Shown piece after piece: positions 1 through 9,379 of a stretch of DNA of 64,000 nt. This DNA is from an uncultured Alphaproteobacteria bacterium (GTDB taxonomy: Bacteria; Pseudomonadota; Alphaproteobacteria; CAAGCB01; CAG-977), in contig CALXOZ010000001.1 in the NCBI GenBank assembly GCA_944390195.1, positions 1 through 64,000 of the forward strand, given 5' to 3'. The position numbers and the translations under genes were made by a program. The notes under the pieces are model-generated. The model had not been told where the DNA came from and did not search any database. It saw only the letters and a program-made list of their open reading frames with translations. Position 1 is the first letter of the stretch; the number at the start of each line of letters is the position of its first letter.

Positions 1-217
1 TGTTTTCCCCTTCCGAATCACGCGCAAAAACCTGAGCGTCCTGCTCCTCTGAACTTTGAACGGATTCTCCGGCTTCCTCAGAAAAGTTCTCAAAAGCCCG
101 ATCCTCTTGTTCATTCTGACTTTGAACGGATTCTCCGATGTTTTCCCGTTCCGAATCACGCGCAAAAACCTGAGCGTCCTGCTCCTCTGAACTTTGAACG
201 GATTCTCCGGCTTCCTC
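1..217 (-). repeat. 138-bp in-frame tandem repeat in the rne tail
   Basis: Positions 1-79 and 139-217 are nearly identical (one small difference near position 9), a period of 138 bp or 46 codons, so copy-number change keeps the frame. A shorter sub-repeat encoding GESVQS also occurs in between, near 120-137. The array runs off the left edge, so its copy number is unknown. It encodes acidic/Gln-rich low-complexity sequence in the RNase E scaffold. Confidence 0.85.
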
Positions 218-2185
218 GTAAATGTTCTCAATCGATCGATCGTTTTGTACTTTTACAACCTGAGCCGTATTTTCATCATTTCGAACCTTCTTATCCGATT
301 TTTGCATATCTTTCTTCAAAGATGCGGCAGCCTCTCTGTTTTCTTTATTTTGTCCTGCCTTACCACGTTTTTTACGCTTACGAGACTCTTTTGAAGAACG
401 TTGTTCCGTCGCCCCCTGATTATCCTCTCCTTGTAAAGAAGGAGATTCCTGAGCTTCTTCAAGAGGTGTTTCCTGAGCACGAACAACACGTTCGATACGA
501 TAGTCTGTCGGGAACAAAAGAGAATCATCCGCTTCCAAAAAGATTTTTACATCATACTCCGTTTCAATCTTATGCAAGTCGGCTCGTTTGTGATTCAAAA
601 CATACAATGCCGTTGCAGGCGGGACAGTCATATGCAACTCGCTGAAACGTCGCTTCAGGCTTTCTTCCTCCAAGACATGCAAAGTATGAATTGAAACGGA
701 TTCAGTAGAACGCAAAACCCCTTTTCCCTTGCAATACGGACACGGAGTATAACTGGTTTCTATAAAACTGGAATGTAAACGCTGTCTGGACAATTCCATC
801 AAACCGAAACCGGTGATGCGTCCCATTTGAACTCTGGCGCGATCACGCTTCAAAGCTTCCTTCATACGACGTTCAACCGCATGATTGTTGCGAGGTTCTT
901 CCATATCAATAAAATCAATGACGACCAAACCCGCCATATCACGCAAACGCAATTGACGAGCAATCTCGTCCGCCGCCTCCAAATTGGTTTTTAAAGCCGT
1001 TTCTTCAATATTGCGTTCTTTCGTCGCCCGCCCCGAATTGACATCGATCGCGACCAAAGCTTCGGTCTGATCCATAACCAGATAAGCTCCGGATTTCAAT
1101 TGGACTATGTTACTGTGCATGGATTCGAGCTGGGATTCGACCTGATAACGGAAAAACAAAGGCATTGAATCATCTTTGTACTGCTTGATCTTTTTAGCAT
1201 GACTTGGGGTCAGGATCTTCATAAAATCCTTTGCCATCCGATATTCCTTTTCCCCCTCGATCAAAACTTCGGAAATATCGCGTGTATACATATCACGCAA
1301 AGCCCGCTTGATAAGATTCCCCTCTTCGTGAATCAGCGCCGGCGCAGAAGACTGCATCGTCTTGTCCCTGATTTGCACCCATGTCTTTATCAAATAATCA
1401 TAATCGCGCTTGATTTCCAAACTGGTTCTTTCTTTTCCTGCCGTACGAACAATGACGGACATTCCTGTCGGCAAAGAAAGCTTTGAAATAATCGTTTTCA
1501 AGCGTTTTCGATCAGCAGCATTTGTTATTTTGCGCGATACACCTCCTCCGCGCGCATTATTCGGCATTAAAACGCAATACCGCCCCGCCAAAGACAAATA
1601 CGTTGTCAATGCGGCTCCTTTATTTCCGCGTTCCTCTTTGGTTACTTGCACCAAAAGAACCTGACCGCGATGAATAACTTCTTGGATCTTATACTTTTTT
1701 ATCGGACGGAAATGATTATGTCCGACAATTTCATCATTTTCGTTTTCACTGACGGTTTCAACAATTTGTTCGACATCCTGATCCGATTCCCGATCATTTT
1801 CCGGATTTGATTGAACATCCCCTTCAATTTCTTCGTTATCTTTCTTGCGATTATTCGACAATTCCGCAGTGTCGTCATCGTTTTCATCGTCTTTGTCTTC
1901 TTCCATCAAAGCTTCTTTCAAAGCTTCCCTGTCCGCAACCGGAATTTGATAATAATCCGGATGGATTTCGTTAAAAGCCAGAAAACCGTGGCGATTTCCT
2001 CCGTAATCAACAAAAGCCGCTTGCAAAGACGGCTCGACTCTGGCGACTTTTGCCAGATAAATATTCCCTTTTAATTGTTTTTTCGTTGATGTTTCAATAT
2101 CAAGTTCATCTAAACGAATCCCGTCAACAACAACCACCCTCATTTCTTCGGAATGAGTGGCATCTATAAGCATTTTTTTTGTCAT
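1..2185 (-). CDS. rne: Ribonuclease E (C-terminus beyond window)
   Basis: Endoribonuclease that starts mRNA decay and processes rRNA and tRNA. The frame is open from an ATG at 2185 to the left edge, so about 728 residues are visible and the C-terminus is missing. The start MTKKMLIDATHSEE is typical of alphaproteobacterial RNase E and lies 11 nt after a GGAG ribosome site. An N-terminal S1 domain (about residues 35-180) is split by a very acidic, disordered insert at about residues 95-160, as known in alphaproteobacterial RNase E. The catalytic region carries the VAIDVNSG and VVIDFIDME motifs, followed by the zinc-link CPYCKGKG. After about residue 530 the protein becomes a Lys/Arg- and Glu/Gln-rich low-complexity scaffold, the degradosome-assembly region in this family, which contains 46-residue repeats at the window edge. 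RNase E rather than RNase G is favoured by the length and the long tail. Confidence 0.93.
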   Translation of the reverse strand, partial: MTKKMLIDATHSEEMRVVVVDGIRLDELDIETSTKKQLKGNIYLAKVARVEPSLQAAFVDYGGNRHGFLAFNEIHPDYYQIPVADREALKEALMEEDKDDENDDDTAELSNNRKKDNEEIEGDVQSNPENDRESDQDVEQIVETVSENENDEIVGHNHFRPIKKYKIQEVIHRGQVLLVQVTKEERGNKGAALTTYLSLAGRYCVLMPNNARGGGVSRKITNAADRKRLKTIISKLSLPTGMSVIVRTAGKERTSLEIKRDYDYLIKTWVQIRDKTMQSSAPALIHEEGNLIKRALRDMYTRDISEVLIEGEKEYRMAKDFMKILTPSHAKKIKQYKDDSMPLFFRYQVESQLESMHSNIVQLKSGAYLVMDQTEALVAIDVNSGRATKERNIEETALKTNLEAADEIARQLRLRDMAGLVVIDFIDMEEPRNNHAVERRMKEALKRDRARVQMGRITGFGLMELSRQRLHSSFIETSYTPCPYCKGKGVLRSTESVSIHTLHVLEEESLKRRFSELHMTVPPATALYVLNHKRADLHKIETEYDVKIFLEADDSLLFPTDYRIERVVRAQETPLEEAQESPSLQGEDNQGATEQRSSKESRKRKKRGKAGQNKENREAAASLKKDMQKSDKKVRNDENTAQVVKVQNDRSIENIYEEAGESVQSSEEQDAQVFARDSERENIGESVQSQNEQEDRAFENFSEEAGESVQSSEEQDAQVFARDSEGEN

Positions 2186-2547
2186 TAATTATAAAACTCC
2201 GTGCCAATCGACGCTTCAACGGTCGAGGCTGTTTTTCTGATGCAAAAATAAACGGTGGAACTCCTGTAAACAAAGCTCGCTTATTTTGATTTGATCCTAT
2301 TGTTTTTTTCCTCATAAGCGGCATCTTTCTTAAAAACTTTTCCAACCGTTTCACAAAACTTTTGAGAAACACTGTTTATCATGCTTTGCCGTCTTTATTT
2401 TTAGTTTCAAGACAACGTTTCAACAAAGAACGATAAAAAAATTCTTTTTCAGCGCGCTTAGAATAACCATCTATTAACTAAAGGACAATCATATTTTAGT
2501 ATGTTAATTTATATTTTTTTATGTTTTTAGGAAAGAAACTGTAAAAA
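2186..2547. promoter_or_regulatory. Divergent intergenic region, rne / amidase
   Basis: This 362-nt spacer separates the divergent rne and amidase genes, so it must hold both promoters and the rne leader. I see no gene in it. The only ribosome-site signals I can point to are the GGAG before the rne ATG and AGGAAA before the amidase ATG at 2548. I cannot place -35/-10 boxes with confidence. In many bacteria the rne leader mediates autoregulation; whether that holds here cannot be seen. Confidence 0.4.
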
Positions 2548-3750
2548 ATGCCCGTTTTGCGCCAAATATTTTATTTAATTGCCTGCATCGGATTCGTTTT
2601 TTTTATACAACCCGACAGCGCTTTCGGTGCAAGCGTGGAAAATATCCGCTTGGGAATGCAAAGCGATACGACAGTACGGATCGTTATTGACTTGTCCCAA
2701 TCGGTCGATTTCAAAATATTTCCTTTAAAAAATCCGGATCGTATTGTCATAGATTTACCCCAGACCCGATTTAACATCAAAGGAAACGATCTGCCTGAAA
2801 AAGATTTCATCAACACGATTCGTTTGGGAATGACCGCTCAGAACGATGCAAGAATCGTTTTGGAGCTCAATCGCGGTGCAATCATCAAAAAATCTTTTGT
2901 TTTGCCCCCTCAAAGCGGTTTTATGTGGCGTTTGGTTGTCGATCTTGATTTAATGGCGAAAACAGACGGTTTGAAGCAGGTTACATCCGAATGGTATGAC
3001 AATTCCGTTTCTTCGCAATCAAGCGACACTCCTGCAGAAGAACAAAAAAGCAAACCAAAACCATTGATCGTTCTCGATCCCGGTCACGGCGGACAAGATC
3101 CCGGAGCCATCGGTGTATCAGGAGTGTATGAAAAACACTTGACTTTGGCAATGGCGAAACAAATGCGTTCTTTATTAGAAGAAACGGGACGCTACCGCGT
3201 ACGTTTGACCAGAGATAAAGATGTCGCAATAGCTTTATACGCACGTCGCAGATTTGCCCGAAGCCTTGGTGCCGATCTGTTCATTTCCATACATGCAGAC
3301 AGCATAAGGAAACCGCAAACACGCGGATTGTCAATTTACACATTGTCGGAGAAAGCTTCGGACAAAGAGGCGGAAAAACTGGCCGAAAGCGAAAACAAAG
3401 CCGATATCATTGCCGGTCTAGACCTAAGCGGAGAAACCCAAGAGGTAACAGACATCTTGATCGATTTGGCAAGAAGGGAAACAAACAATCATTCTTCGTT
3501 TTTTGCTGAAAAAGTCGTAAAAGAAATCAAACAAGTCGTCCAGACTTTGCCCAACACCCACCGTTTCGCGGGCTTTGCCGTTTTAAAATCACCCGACGTT
3601 CCTTCTGTATTAATGGAAATGGGGTACCTGTCGAACAAAGAAGAGGAAAAATTGTTAAGACAACCCTCTTACCGTGAAAAACTGGCGAAAGCAACCGTAC
3701 GCGCAATAGATTCCTACTTCGCCGAAAAACATAAAGCCAATTTCAATTGA
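2548..3750 (+). CDS. amiC: N-acetylmuramoyl-L-alanine amidase, AmiC type
   Basis: Periplasmic zinc amidase that cuts the bond between N-acetylmuramic acid and the stem peptide and so splits septal peptidoglycan. At 400 aa it has the family's usual length. A signal peptide covers about residues 1-27 (hydrophobic core, then SAFGA). An AMIN domain (about 30-130), which in relatives targets the septum, is followed by a Ser/Gln/Lys linker and an Amidase_3 domain (about 174-390). Zinc and catalytic motifs are visible: VLDPGHGGQDPGA (His), the Glu of YEKHLTL, SIHADS (His) and LMEMGYLSN (catalytic Glu). A long helix-rich insert between the HADS and MEMGYLSN motifs corresponds to the autoinhibitory helix of AmiB/AmiC that LytM-type activators move. 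PBP1A follows 61 nt downstream on the same strand, so a cell-wall operon is likely. Confidence 0.93.
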   Translation: MPVLRQIFYLIACIGFVFFIQPDSAFGASVENIRLGMQSDTTVRIVIDLSQSVDFKIFPLKNPDRIVIDLPQTRFNIKGNDLPEKDFINTIRLGMTAQNDARIVLELNRGAIIKKSFVLPPQSGFMWRLVVDLDLMAKTDGLKQVTSEWYDNSVSSQSSDTPAEEQKSKPKPLIVLDPGHGGQDPGAIGVSGVYEKHLTLAMAKQMRSLLEETGRYRVRLTRDKDVAIALYARRRFARSLGADLFISIHADSIRKPQTRGLSIYTLSEKASDKEAEKLAESENKADIIAGLDLSGETQEVTDILIDLARRETNNHSSFFAEKVVKEIKQVVQTLPNTHRFAGFAVLKSPDVPSVLMEMGYLSNKEEEKLLRQPSYREKLAKATVRAIDSYFAEKHKANFN

Positions 3751-3811
3751 ACATGGACAAACAAAAAAACCCACGCTAAACTCGCCTTCGATACAGATAC
3801 GGAATAAAATA

Positions 3812-6382
3812 ATGTCTAAAATTTTTTCAACCCTTGTTAGTTACGCTCTGTTTCTCGGAATACTCGGCTTGATCGCCCTTTTGTTGATCCTGTCCCATTA
3901 CGGTAAAAGCGTCGACGATTATCGTCAATTGGCAACATACGAACCTCCTATCACCTCCAGACTTTACGCTGCAGATGGTAGACTATTGGCAGAATACGCT
4001 TCTGAAAAAAGAGCTTTCGTCCCTTACGAAGTCATCCCCAAACAGCTTGTCCAAGCGTTCATATCAGCCGAAGATAAAAAGTTTTTTTCTCATGGCGGTC
4101 TTGATTTTATCGGTATTGCCCGCGCAATCATTCAAAACGTAAAAAATATCGGCTCCGGACGTCGTATGGTCGGCGCATCAACCATCACACAACAAGTCGC
4201 TAAAAACTTTTTACTGACAAACGAAGCCTCTTTTGAACGCAAAATCAAAGAAGCCATATTGGCTATCCGTATCGAACGCGCCTTTTCCAAAGAATATATC
4301 ATGGAACTTTATTTGAACCAGATTTATCTGGGGCATTATTCTTACGGCGTTGCGGCGGCCGCTTTGAACTATTTCAACAAATCACTGGATGAACTGACCA
4401 TAGCCGAAAGTGCCTTTTTGGCGGCACTTCCCAAAGGTCCAAACAACTATAATCCAGAAACACGTTATGATGAAGCTATCGCCAGAAGGAACTGGGTCTT
4501 GCTCCGTATGACCGAAGAAGGTTACATAACACAAGAACAAAGACAAGCCGCTATGCAAGAACCTATTATCTTAGCGAAACGTCCGGAAAAGGAAACGGCA
4601 ACCGATGCCGAATATTTTTCAGAAGAAGTGCGACGTTTCCTTGTTTCAAAATACGGCGAAGACGCCCTTTACGAAGGGGGATTGGTTGTTCGCACAACCG
4701 TTGATCCGGAAATGCAAAAGCATGCGACGAAAGCTTTGCAATATGGTCTGACCTTTTATGACCAGCGTCATGGCTACAGAGCTCCGATCACACACGTCGA
4801 ATTGCCTCAAGAAACATCCCTTTCGGACGGAGAGGTCGCTGAAGACATCGTGCCCTTCCAAGAAACGGAAACCGTTCAAGACGGAGAAGAACGACAACCT
4901 GAATGGTTAAAACTCCTTTTGTCCCTTAAAATTCCAAATTATGCCCCTGAAGAATGGGAGCCTGCCATTGTTTTGAACGTTGATGATAAAAAAGCGGAAA
5001 TCGGATTGAAATCCGGAAAAACAGGAACAATTCCTTTGGAAGAATTGAAATGGGCAAGAAAAAATCTGTCCGATCAGACGTTGGGTCCCGAAATACAAGA
5101 AGCGACGGAAGTCCTTAAGCCGGGGGACGTCATCTGGGCGGAACATGTAACTCAAAGCGCCAAGCGGAAAAAATATCCGCAAAACACTTACGCCTTGCGT
5201 CAAATTCCTAATGTCGAAGGGGCTATGGTCGTTTTGGATCCCCATACAGGACGGGTTTTGTCAATGGTGGGGGGCTATTCTTTTAAACGTTCCCAGTTCA
5301 ATCGAGCCGTCCAAGCGAAACGCCAACCCGGCTCCGCTTTCAAGCCCTTTGTTTATCTGGCTGCTTTAGATGAAGGCTTTACCCCGTCTTCGCTAATCTT
5401 GGACGCACCGTTTGTTATGGATCAAGGCAACGGCGGTGGAAAATGGAAACCGAAAAACATATCAAAACGCTTTTACGGTCCGACAACGTTACGCATGGGG
5501 ATTGAAAAATCCAGAAACCTTATGACTGTACGGCTCGCCCGTTCTGTCGGCATAGATAAAATTGTGGAATATGCAAAAAAATTCGGGATTTCAGATGATT
5601 TACCCCATCAAATGTCCATCGCTTTGGGATCGGGAGAAACAACCGTGCTGAATTTGGCGACGGCTTATGGCATGCTGGTCAACGGAGGGAAAAAAATCGA
5701 ACCGGTGTTAATCGACCGGATACAAGACAGAACCGGAACGACCGTGTACAACTCGGATACGCGTCCGTGTGAAAACTGCCAGCCGGCAAACGGTTGGAAC
5801 GGGGAAAACGCCCCTCAAATTCCCGATATCAGAGAACAAATAGAAGATCCGCGAAGCGCTTATCAAATAGTTAATATTCTGACCGGTGTGCTTGCTTCGG
5901 GGGGAAGTGCGCAAAACTTGCGTTCGTTAGGAAAAACATATGCGGGAAAAACAGGTACGTCAAATAACTCTTTCGACGGTTGGTTCGTCGGGTTGACACC
6001 AGATCTGGTCGTAGCCGTATTCATCGGCTTTGACGAACCGAGGACACTGGGAGATCACGATACGGGAGGCGTTGTTGCAACACCCGTATTCCGTCATTTT
6101 GTCAGAAATGCTTTAAAAGACCGCCCCTTAATACCATTCCGCGTTCCACCCGGCATCAGGTTTGTGCGCGTCAACCACAAAACAGGCAAACCGGCATCAC
6201 CAAAGGACAGAGACGTCATTCTTGAAGCTTTCAAATCGGATGAAAGCTGGCAAGGAAAAATAAAAGGCTATATCGACGGATCCGACGAAGAAACGGAACC
6301 TTTTGAAGAAAAACAAAGATTCGACCGGATTGAAACCGAAGAAAATGAAGACAACATTCCCGATATAGGCGGCATATTTTAA
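3812..6382 (+). CDS. mrcA: Penicillin-binding protein 1A
   Basis: Bifunctional class A penicillin-binding protein (856 aa) that polymerises glycan strands and cross-links stem peptides in the periplasm. A single N-terminal membrane anchor spans about residues 8-28. The GT51 glycosyltransferase domain follows, with catalytic Glu87 in AEDKKFFSHGG and the GASTITQQVAKN and RKIKEAI motifs. An OB-like insert lies at about 310-460, as in alphaproteobacterial and enteric PBP1A. The transpeptidase domain has Ser508-x-x-Lys511 (PGSAFKP) and KTGTS at Lys713. The C-terminal tail is acidic. prfB follows 13 nt downstream. The ribosome site before the ATG at 3812 is weak (ACGGAA). Confidence 0.95.
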   Translation: MSKIFSTLVSYALFLGILGLIALLLILSHYGKSVDDYRQLATYEPPITSRLYAADGRLLAEYASEKRAFVPYEVIPKQLVQAFISAEDKKFFSHGGLDFIGIARAIIQNVKNIGSGRRMVGASTITQQVAKNFLLTNEASFERKIKEAILAIRIERAFSKEYIMELYLNQIYLGHYSYGVAAAALNYFNKSLDELTIAESAFLAALPKGPNNYNPETRYDEAIARRNWVLLRMTEEGYITQEQRQAAMQEPIILAKRPEKETATDAEYFSEEVRRFLVSKYGEDALYEGGLVVRTTVDPEMQKHATKALQYGLTFYDQRHGYRAPITHVELPQETSLSDGEVAEDIVPFQETETVQDGEERQPEWLKLLLSLKIPNYAPEEWEPAIVLNVDDKKAEIGLKSGKTGTIPLEELKWARKNLSDQTLGPEIQEATEVLKPGDVIWAEHVTQSAKRKKYPQNTYALRQIPNVEGAMVVLDPHTGRVLSMVGGYSFKRSQFNRAVQAKRQPGSAFKPFVYLAALDEGFTPSSLILDAPFVMDQGNGGGKWKPKNISKRFYGPTTLRMGIEKSRNLMTVRLARSVGIDKIVEYAKKFGISDDLPHQMSIALGSGETTVLNLATAYGMLVNGGKKIEPVLIDRIQDRTGTTVYNSDTRPCENCQPANGWNGENAPQIPDIREQIEDPRSAYQIVNILTGVLASGGSAQNLRSLGKTYAGKTGTSNNSFDGWFVGLTPDLVVAVFIGFDEPRTLGDHDTGGVVATPVFRHFVRNALKDRPLIPFRVPPGIRFVRVNHKTGKPASPKDRDVILEAFKSDESWQGKIKGYIDGSDEETEPFEEKQRFDRIETEENEDNIPDIGGIF

Positions 6383-6395
6383 ACCGGAGGCAATA

Positions 6396-7497
6396 ATGAG
6401 AGCTGAAATTCAATCAATCATAAATGATATCGAGCAGTCTTTAATCCTGCTCAGGAGGCATCTTTGACTGGGATACGATTTTTGACCGATTCGATGAAAT
6501 AGATTCCCTGACATCCCAAAGCAATTTATGGGACGATCCGGAAAGAGCGCAAAGTTTATTGGCACAAAGGAATCACCTTGAAGAATCAATTCAAAACTTC
6601 CGCTCTCAGGAAAAAGAGCTTAAAGACACAATCGCTTTGTTGGAATTGGCTGAACTTGAAGACGACCAGTCTTTTTTAGACGAAGGGAAAACCATTCTTG
6701 AACATTTGCGCGCCCAAGTGCAAAAAAGTGCTTTGGAAGCTTTGTTATGCGGAGAAGCTGATAATAACGACACCTTTTTGGAATTACATGCCGGTGCGGG
6801 TGGAACCGAAGCTCAAGATTGGGCTGAAATGTTGTTGCGCATGTATACCCGTTGGGCTGAAAAACACAATTTCAAAGTGGAACTTTTGGAACAAAGCGAC
6901 GGTGAAGAAGCGGGAATAAAATCCGCTGTTATAAAAATCTGCGGTTTTAACGCATACGGTTGGCTAAAAACGGAAAGCGGCGTCCACCGTTTGGTTCGCA
7001 TATCCCCTTTTGATGCTAACGCACGCAGACATACAAGCTTTGCTTCCGTCTGGGTTTATCCCGTTATTGACGATACAATTAAAATAGATATAAATCCTGC
7101 CGACTGTAAAATCGATACTTACAGATCTTCTGGAGCGGGAGGTCAACATGTCAATAAAACGGAATCCGCCGTTCGCATCACTCACTTGCCAACAGGCATT
7201 GTTGTTTCTTGTCAAACGCAACGTTCCCAGTTTCAAAACAAAGATACGGCATGGGCTATGCTTCGGGCTCGTTTGTATGAAATGGAGTTAAAGAAAAAAG
7301 AACAACAATTATCCGACATCGAATCTTCAAAATCAGATATCGGATGGGGATATCAAATCAGATCTTATGTCATGCAGCCGTATCAAATGGTAAAGGATTT
7401 GCGAACACAAACAGAAACTTCAAATGTTCGATCCGTTCTTGACGGCGATATCGATTTGTTTTTAGAATCTTCTCTGGCTTCAAAATTGAAAGATTAA
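6396..7497 (+). CDS. prfB: Peptide chain release factor 2 (programmed +1 frameshift)
   Basis: RF2 recognises UGA and UAA stop codons and triggers peptide release. The gene is read as join(6396..6464, 6466..7497): 23 codons, an in-frame TGA, then a +1 shift into the 343-codon main frame, giving 366 aa, the normal RF2 length. The ATG at 6396 has a perfect GGAGG 5 nt upstream. Without the shift only the part from an internal ATG near 6559 would look like a gene. The main frame contains the stop-codon recognition motif SPF (RISPFDANARRH) and the peptidyl-hydrolase GGQ motif (SSGAGGQHVNKTESAVR). It sits between PBP1A and a lipoprotein whose ATG lies one base after its stop, so coupling is likely. 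Confidence 0.96.
6453..6468 (+). promoter_or_regulatory. prfB: prfB programmed frameshift site
   Basis: The sequence AGGAGGCATCTTTGAC contains an internal Shine-Dalgarno-like AGGAGG, the slippery CTT codon (6462-6464) and the in-frame stop TGA followed by C (6465-6467, C6468). This matches the classic RF2 autoregulatory site, where low RF2 makes the ribosome pause at the UGA and slip +1. Skipping T6465 restores the conserved reading frame with DWD immediately after. Confidence 0.95.
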
Positions 7498-7498
7498 A

Positions 7499-8227
7499 AT
7501 GAAAAAACTTTTCCTTTTTTTCGGCATTTTCTCATTAACGTCATGTTTGCAACCTTTGTATGAATCGGATTATCCCGTATACCAGCAATATAAATACTGG
7601 GAATCGGGAAAAAACGATTGGGTGGACATCGACCAGTTCAAAGTCCAGACCTTTAAGACTCCTGTAGGAGAAAAAACCGCTTTAAGACTGATCCCCCAAC
7701 AAGATGGTTTGCCTTCTTCAAATGACGGCTATTTGCGTGCGGCACAAAAAGCCGCTTTTAGCATCATGAGCGAAATATGCGCCGAAGGTTTCATCAATCT
7801 CGATTCCGCCGCGGCTCCCAAAAACGGAAGAACGCTGGATCGTTTCTTTTATCAATATCCCGATGCCTCCGTCGGTGTAACATTTTCATGCCGTTACAAA
7901 AAACCAACGACTTTAAATTTGTTGGCAGAACAGAAAAAATGGTCGTTGGCTCAACGTGAATGGAAAAAAATAAACGATACTCAAGCTTTTGTTGATATTC
8001 TTCCGCCATCGGGCAACGGTCGTCAACAAATCAGAGTTCGTTTACTGGGCGGAACAATTTCCGACAACAAAAAATTAGCCCGACAAGTCGTTCAAGACAT
8101 ATGTCCGACAAGTAATTTCAGAATCTTATCCGACAGAGAAGGATTTGAAATTTCTCCGAACGGGAAAGTTCCCGAAATAGTTTCCGATAAAAATGTGCGC
8201 ATCTATGATTTCAACTGTCACCCCTAA
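7499..8227 (+). CDS. Putative lipoprotein, function unknown
   Basis: A 242-aa protein with a lipoprotein signal: hydrophobic residues 4-14 and a lipobox ending LTSC, with acylated Cys16. It is therefore expected to be anchored to a membrane facing the periplasm. The rest is soluble and has no motif I recognise. It has a few Cys residues (for example EICAEG, FSCRYK, DICPTS, DFNCHP) that might form disulphides. The start overlaps the prfB stop region (stop 7495-7497, ATG 7499), so it is probably co-translated. A hydrolase gene follows closely. I do not assign a function. Confidence 0.75.
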   Translation: MKKLFLFFGIFSLTSCLQPLYESDYPVYQQYKYWESGKNDWVDIDQFKVQTFKTPVGEKTALRLIPQQDGLPSSNDGYLRAAQKAAFSIMSEICAEGFINLDSAAAPKNGRTLDRFFYQYPDASVGVTFSCRYKKPTTLNLLAEQKKWSLAQREWKKINDTQAFVDILPPSGNGRQQIRVRLLGGTISDNKKLARQVVQDICPTSNFRILSDREGFEISPNGKVPEIVSDKNVRIYDFNCHP

Positions 8228-8234
8228 GAACAAA

Positions 8235-9071
8235 ATGTCTTTTTTATTTCAAATCGCGGTCTGGTTAATTGTTGTATATTCAATTGCGACGGTGTTTGTT
8301 TTCTTTTTTCAACGCCGGTTGATGTATAACCCTTATATGCATGTGAACACGCCTCATCGCCATAAATCCCCTGATTTTGAAAAAGTGGTCTTGAAAACAG
8401 AAGACGGATTGGAATTAGCCTCTTTTTATAAAGAACCTTTAAGAGATAAAAACGGTATTTTATTACCGACAATTTTGTATTTGCACGGCAATACGGGCAC
8501 AGCGGAAGATGCCGCTCATAAGTTGATTCCCATCGTTGATGCCGGATATGGTGCTTTATTATTGGAATACAGAGGCTTCGGTTCAAATAGCGGTAAACCG
8601 ACAGAAAGCGGTTTAATTCTTGATGCGAAAGCCGCTTTGGATTTCATCCGGTTGAAACAAGGGGAAAAAGCGAGAGTCGTTTATTACGGTATGTCCATGG
8701 GAACAGGAGTTGCGAATGCTTTAGCCGCTCTTGCCCCTCCCGCCGGATTGGTTTTAGAATGCGGTTTCACATCCATGACCGACGCCGCCCGTTATCATTA
8801 TTATATGTTTCCCGTAAAATACATGATCAAAGACACTTTTGATTCTCGGCAACGTATCAAGACATTACAGTCTCCTTTGCTTGTTTTACATGGGCGGCAG
8901 GACAAAACGGTTCCTGTCGAACAAGGAGAGGAAATGTTTGCGACCGCCCCTGTAACAGACAAGACTTTAAAAATTTATCCTCAAGGAGGACACATCAACC
9001 TTTATGATTTCGGCTCAAGCGATGATATCACAGATTGGCTTAACACGCGTTTTCAACCCGAAAAAGAATGA
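8235..9071 (+). CDS. Membrane-anchored alpha/beta hydrolase
   Basis: A 278-aa serine hydrolase of the BEM46/YfhR-like group. The start MSFLFQIAVW at 8235 is preferred over an upstream ATG at 8193 inside the previous gene, because it gives the family's usual N-terminus: one transmembrane helix ending in FFQRRLMYNP. The catalytic features are the oxyanion-hole motif LHGNTG, the nucleophile elbow GMSMGTG (Ser154), the acid in GRQDKTVP and the His in GGHINLYD. Substrate is unknown; relatives are esterases or lipase-like enzymes. It lies 7 nt after the lipoprotein gene in the same operon. Confidence 0.88.
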   Translation: MSFLFQIAVWLIVVYSIATVFVFFFQRRLMYNPYMHVNTPHRHKSPDFEKVVLKTEDGLELASFYKEPLRDKNGILLPTILYLHGNTGTAEDAAHKLIPIVDAGYGALLLEYRGFGSNSGKPTESGLILDAKAALDFIRLKQGEKARVVYYGMSMGTGVANALAALAPPAGLVLECGFTSMTDAARYHYYMFPVKYMIKDTFDSRQRIKTLQSPLLVLHGRQDKTVPVEQGEEMFATAPVTDKTLKIYPQGGHINLYDFGSSDDITDWLNTRFQPEKE

Positions 9072-9379
9072 ACAATTTTCATAATCCCCCCTGCTTTACC
9101 GGAAAAACTCAAATACGGACAATAAAAACAAGAAAGTCATAAAAATGTTTTTCTTCAAAGGATTATCATTTATATAACTTTCGATATACAATAAAAAAAA
9201 TCCTTTTTTTCAGTATTGTATAACCTCAGATATATACGTTTTCCGTTGATTTTGATGTTTTTGCAAAGATACAATACAATGACTTTTAAAATTTGAATCG
9301 TGTCCATGGAAAAAAGCAAAAATTCATTTGCACGTTTCAGTTCAACCGGATAATAGCCAATAACGACAGGTTTACATCA
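9072..9379. other. AT-rich spacer before adhesin gene
   Basis: About 308 nt without a convincing gene. It is very AT-rich. TTGCAA followed 17 nt later by TTTTAA, near 9260-9290, could be a promoter for the downstream pilin-like gene, but the match is poor. No strong terminator hairpin is seen after the hydrolase stop. Confidence 0.3.

Noticed and set aside
6559..7497. Release factor 2 starting at an internal ATG (6559)
   Set aside because: The upstream frame with GGAGG, ATG at 6396 and a classic frameshift site is clearly the true start.
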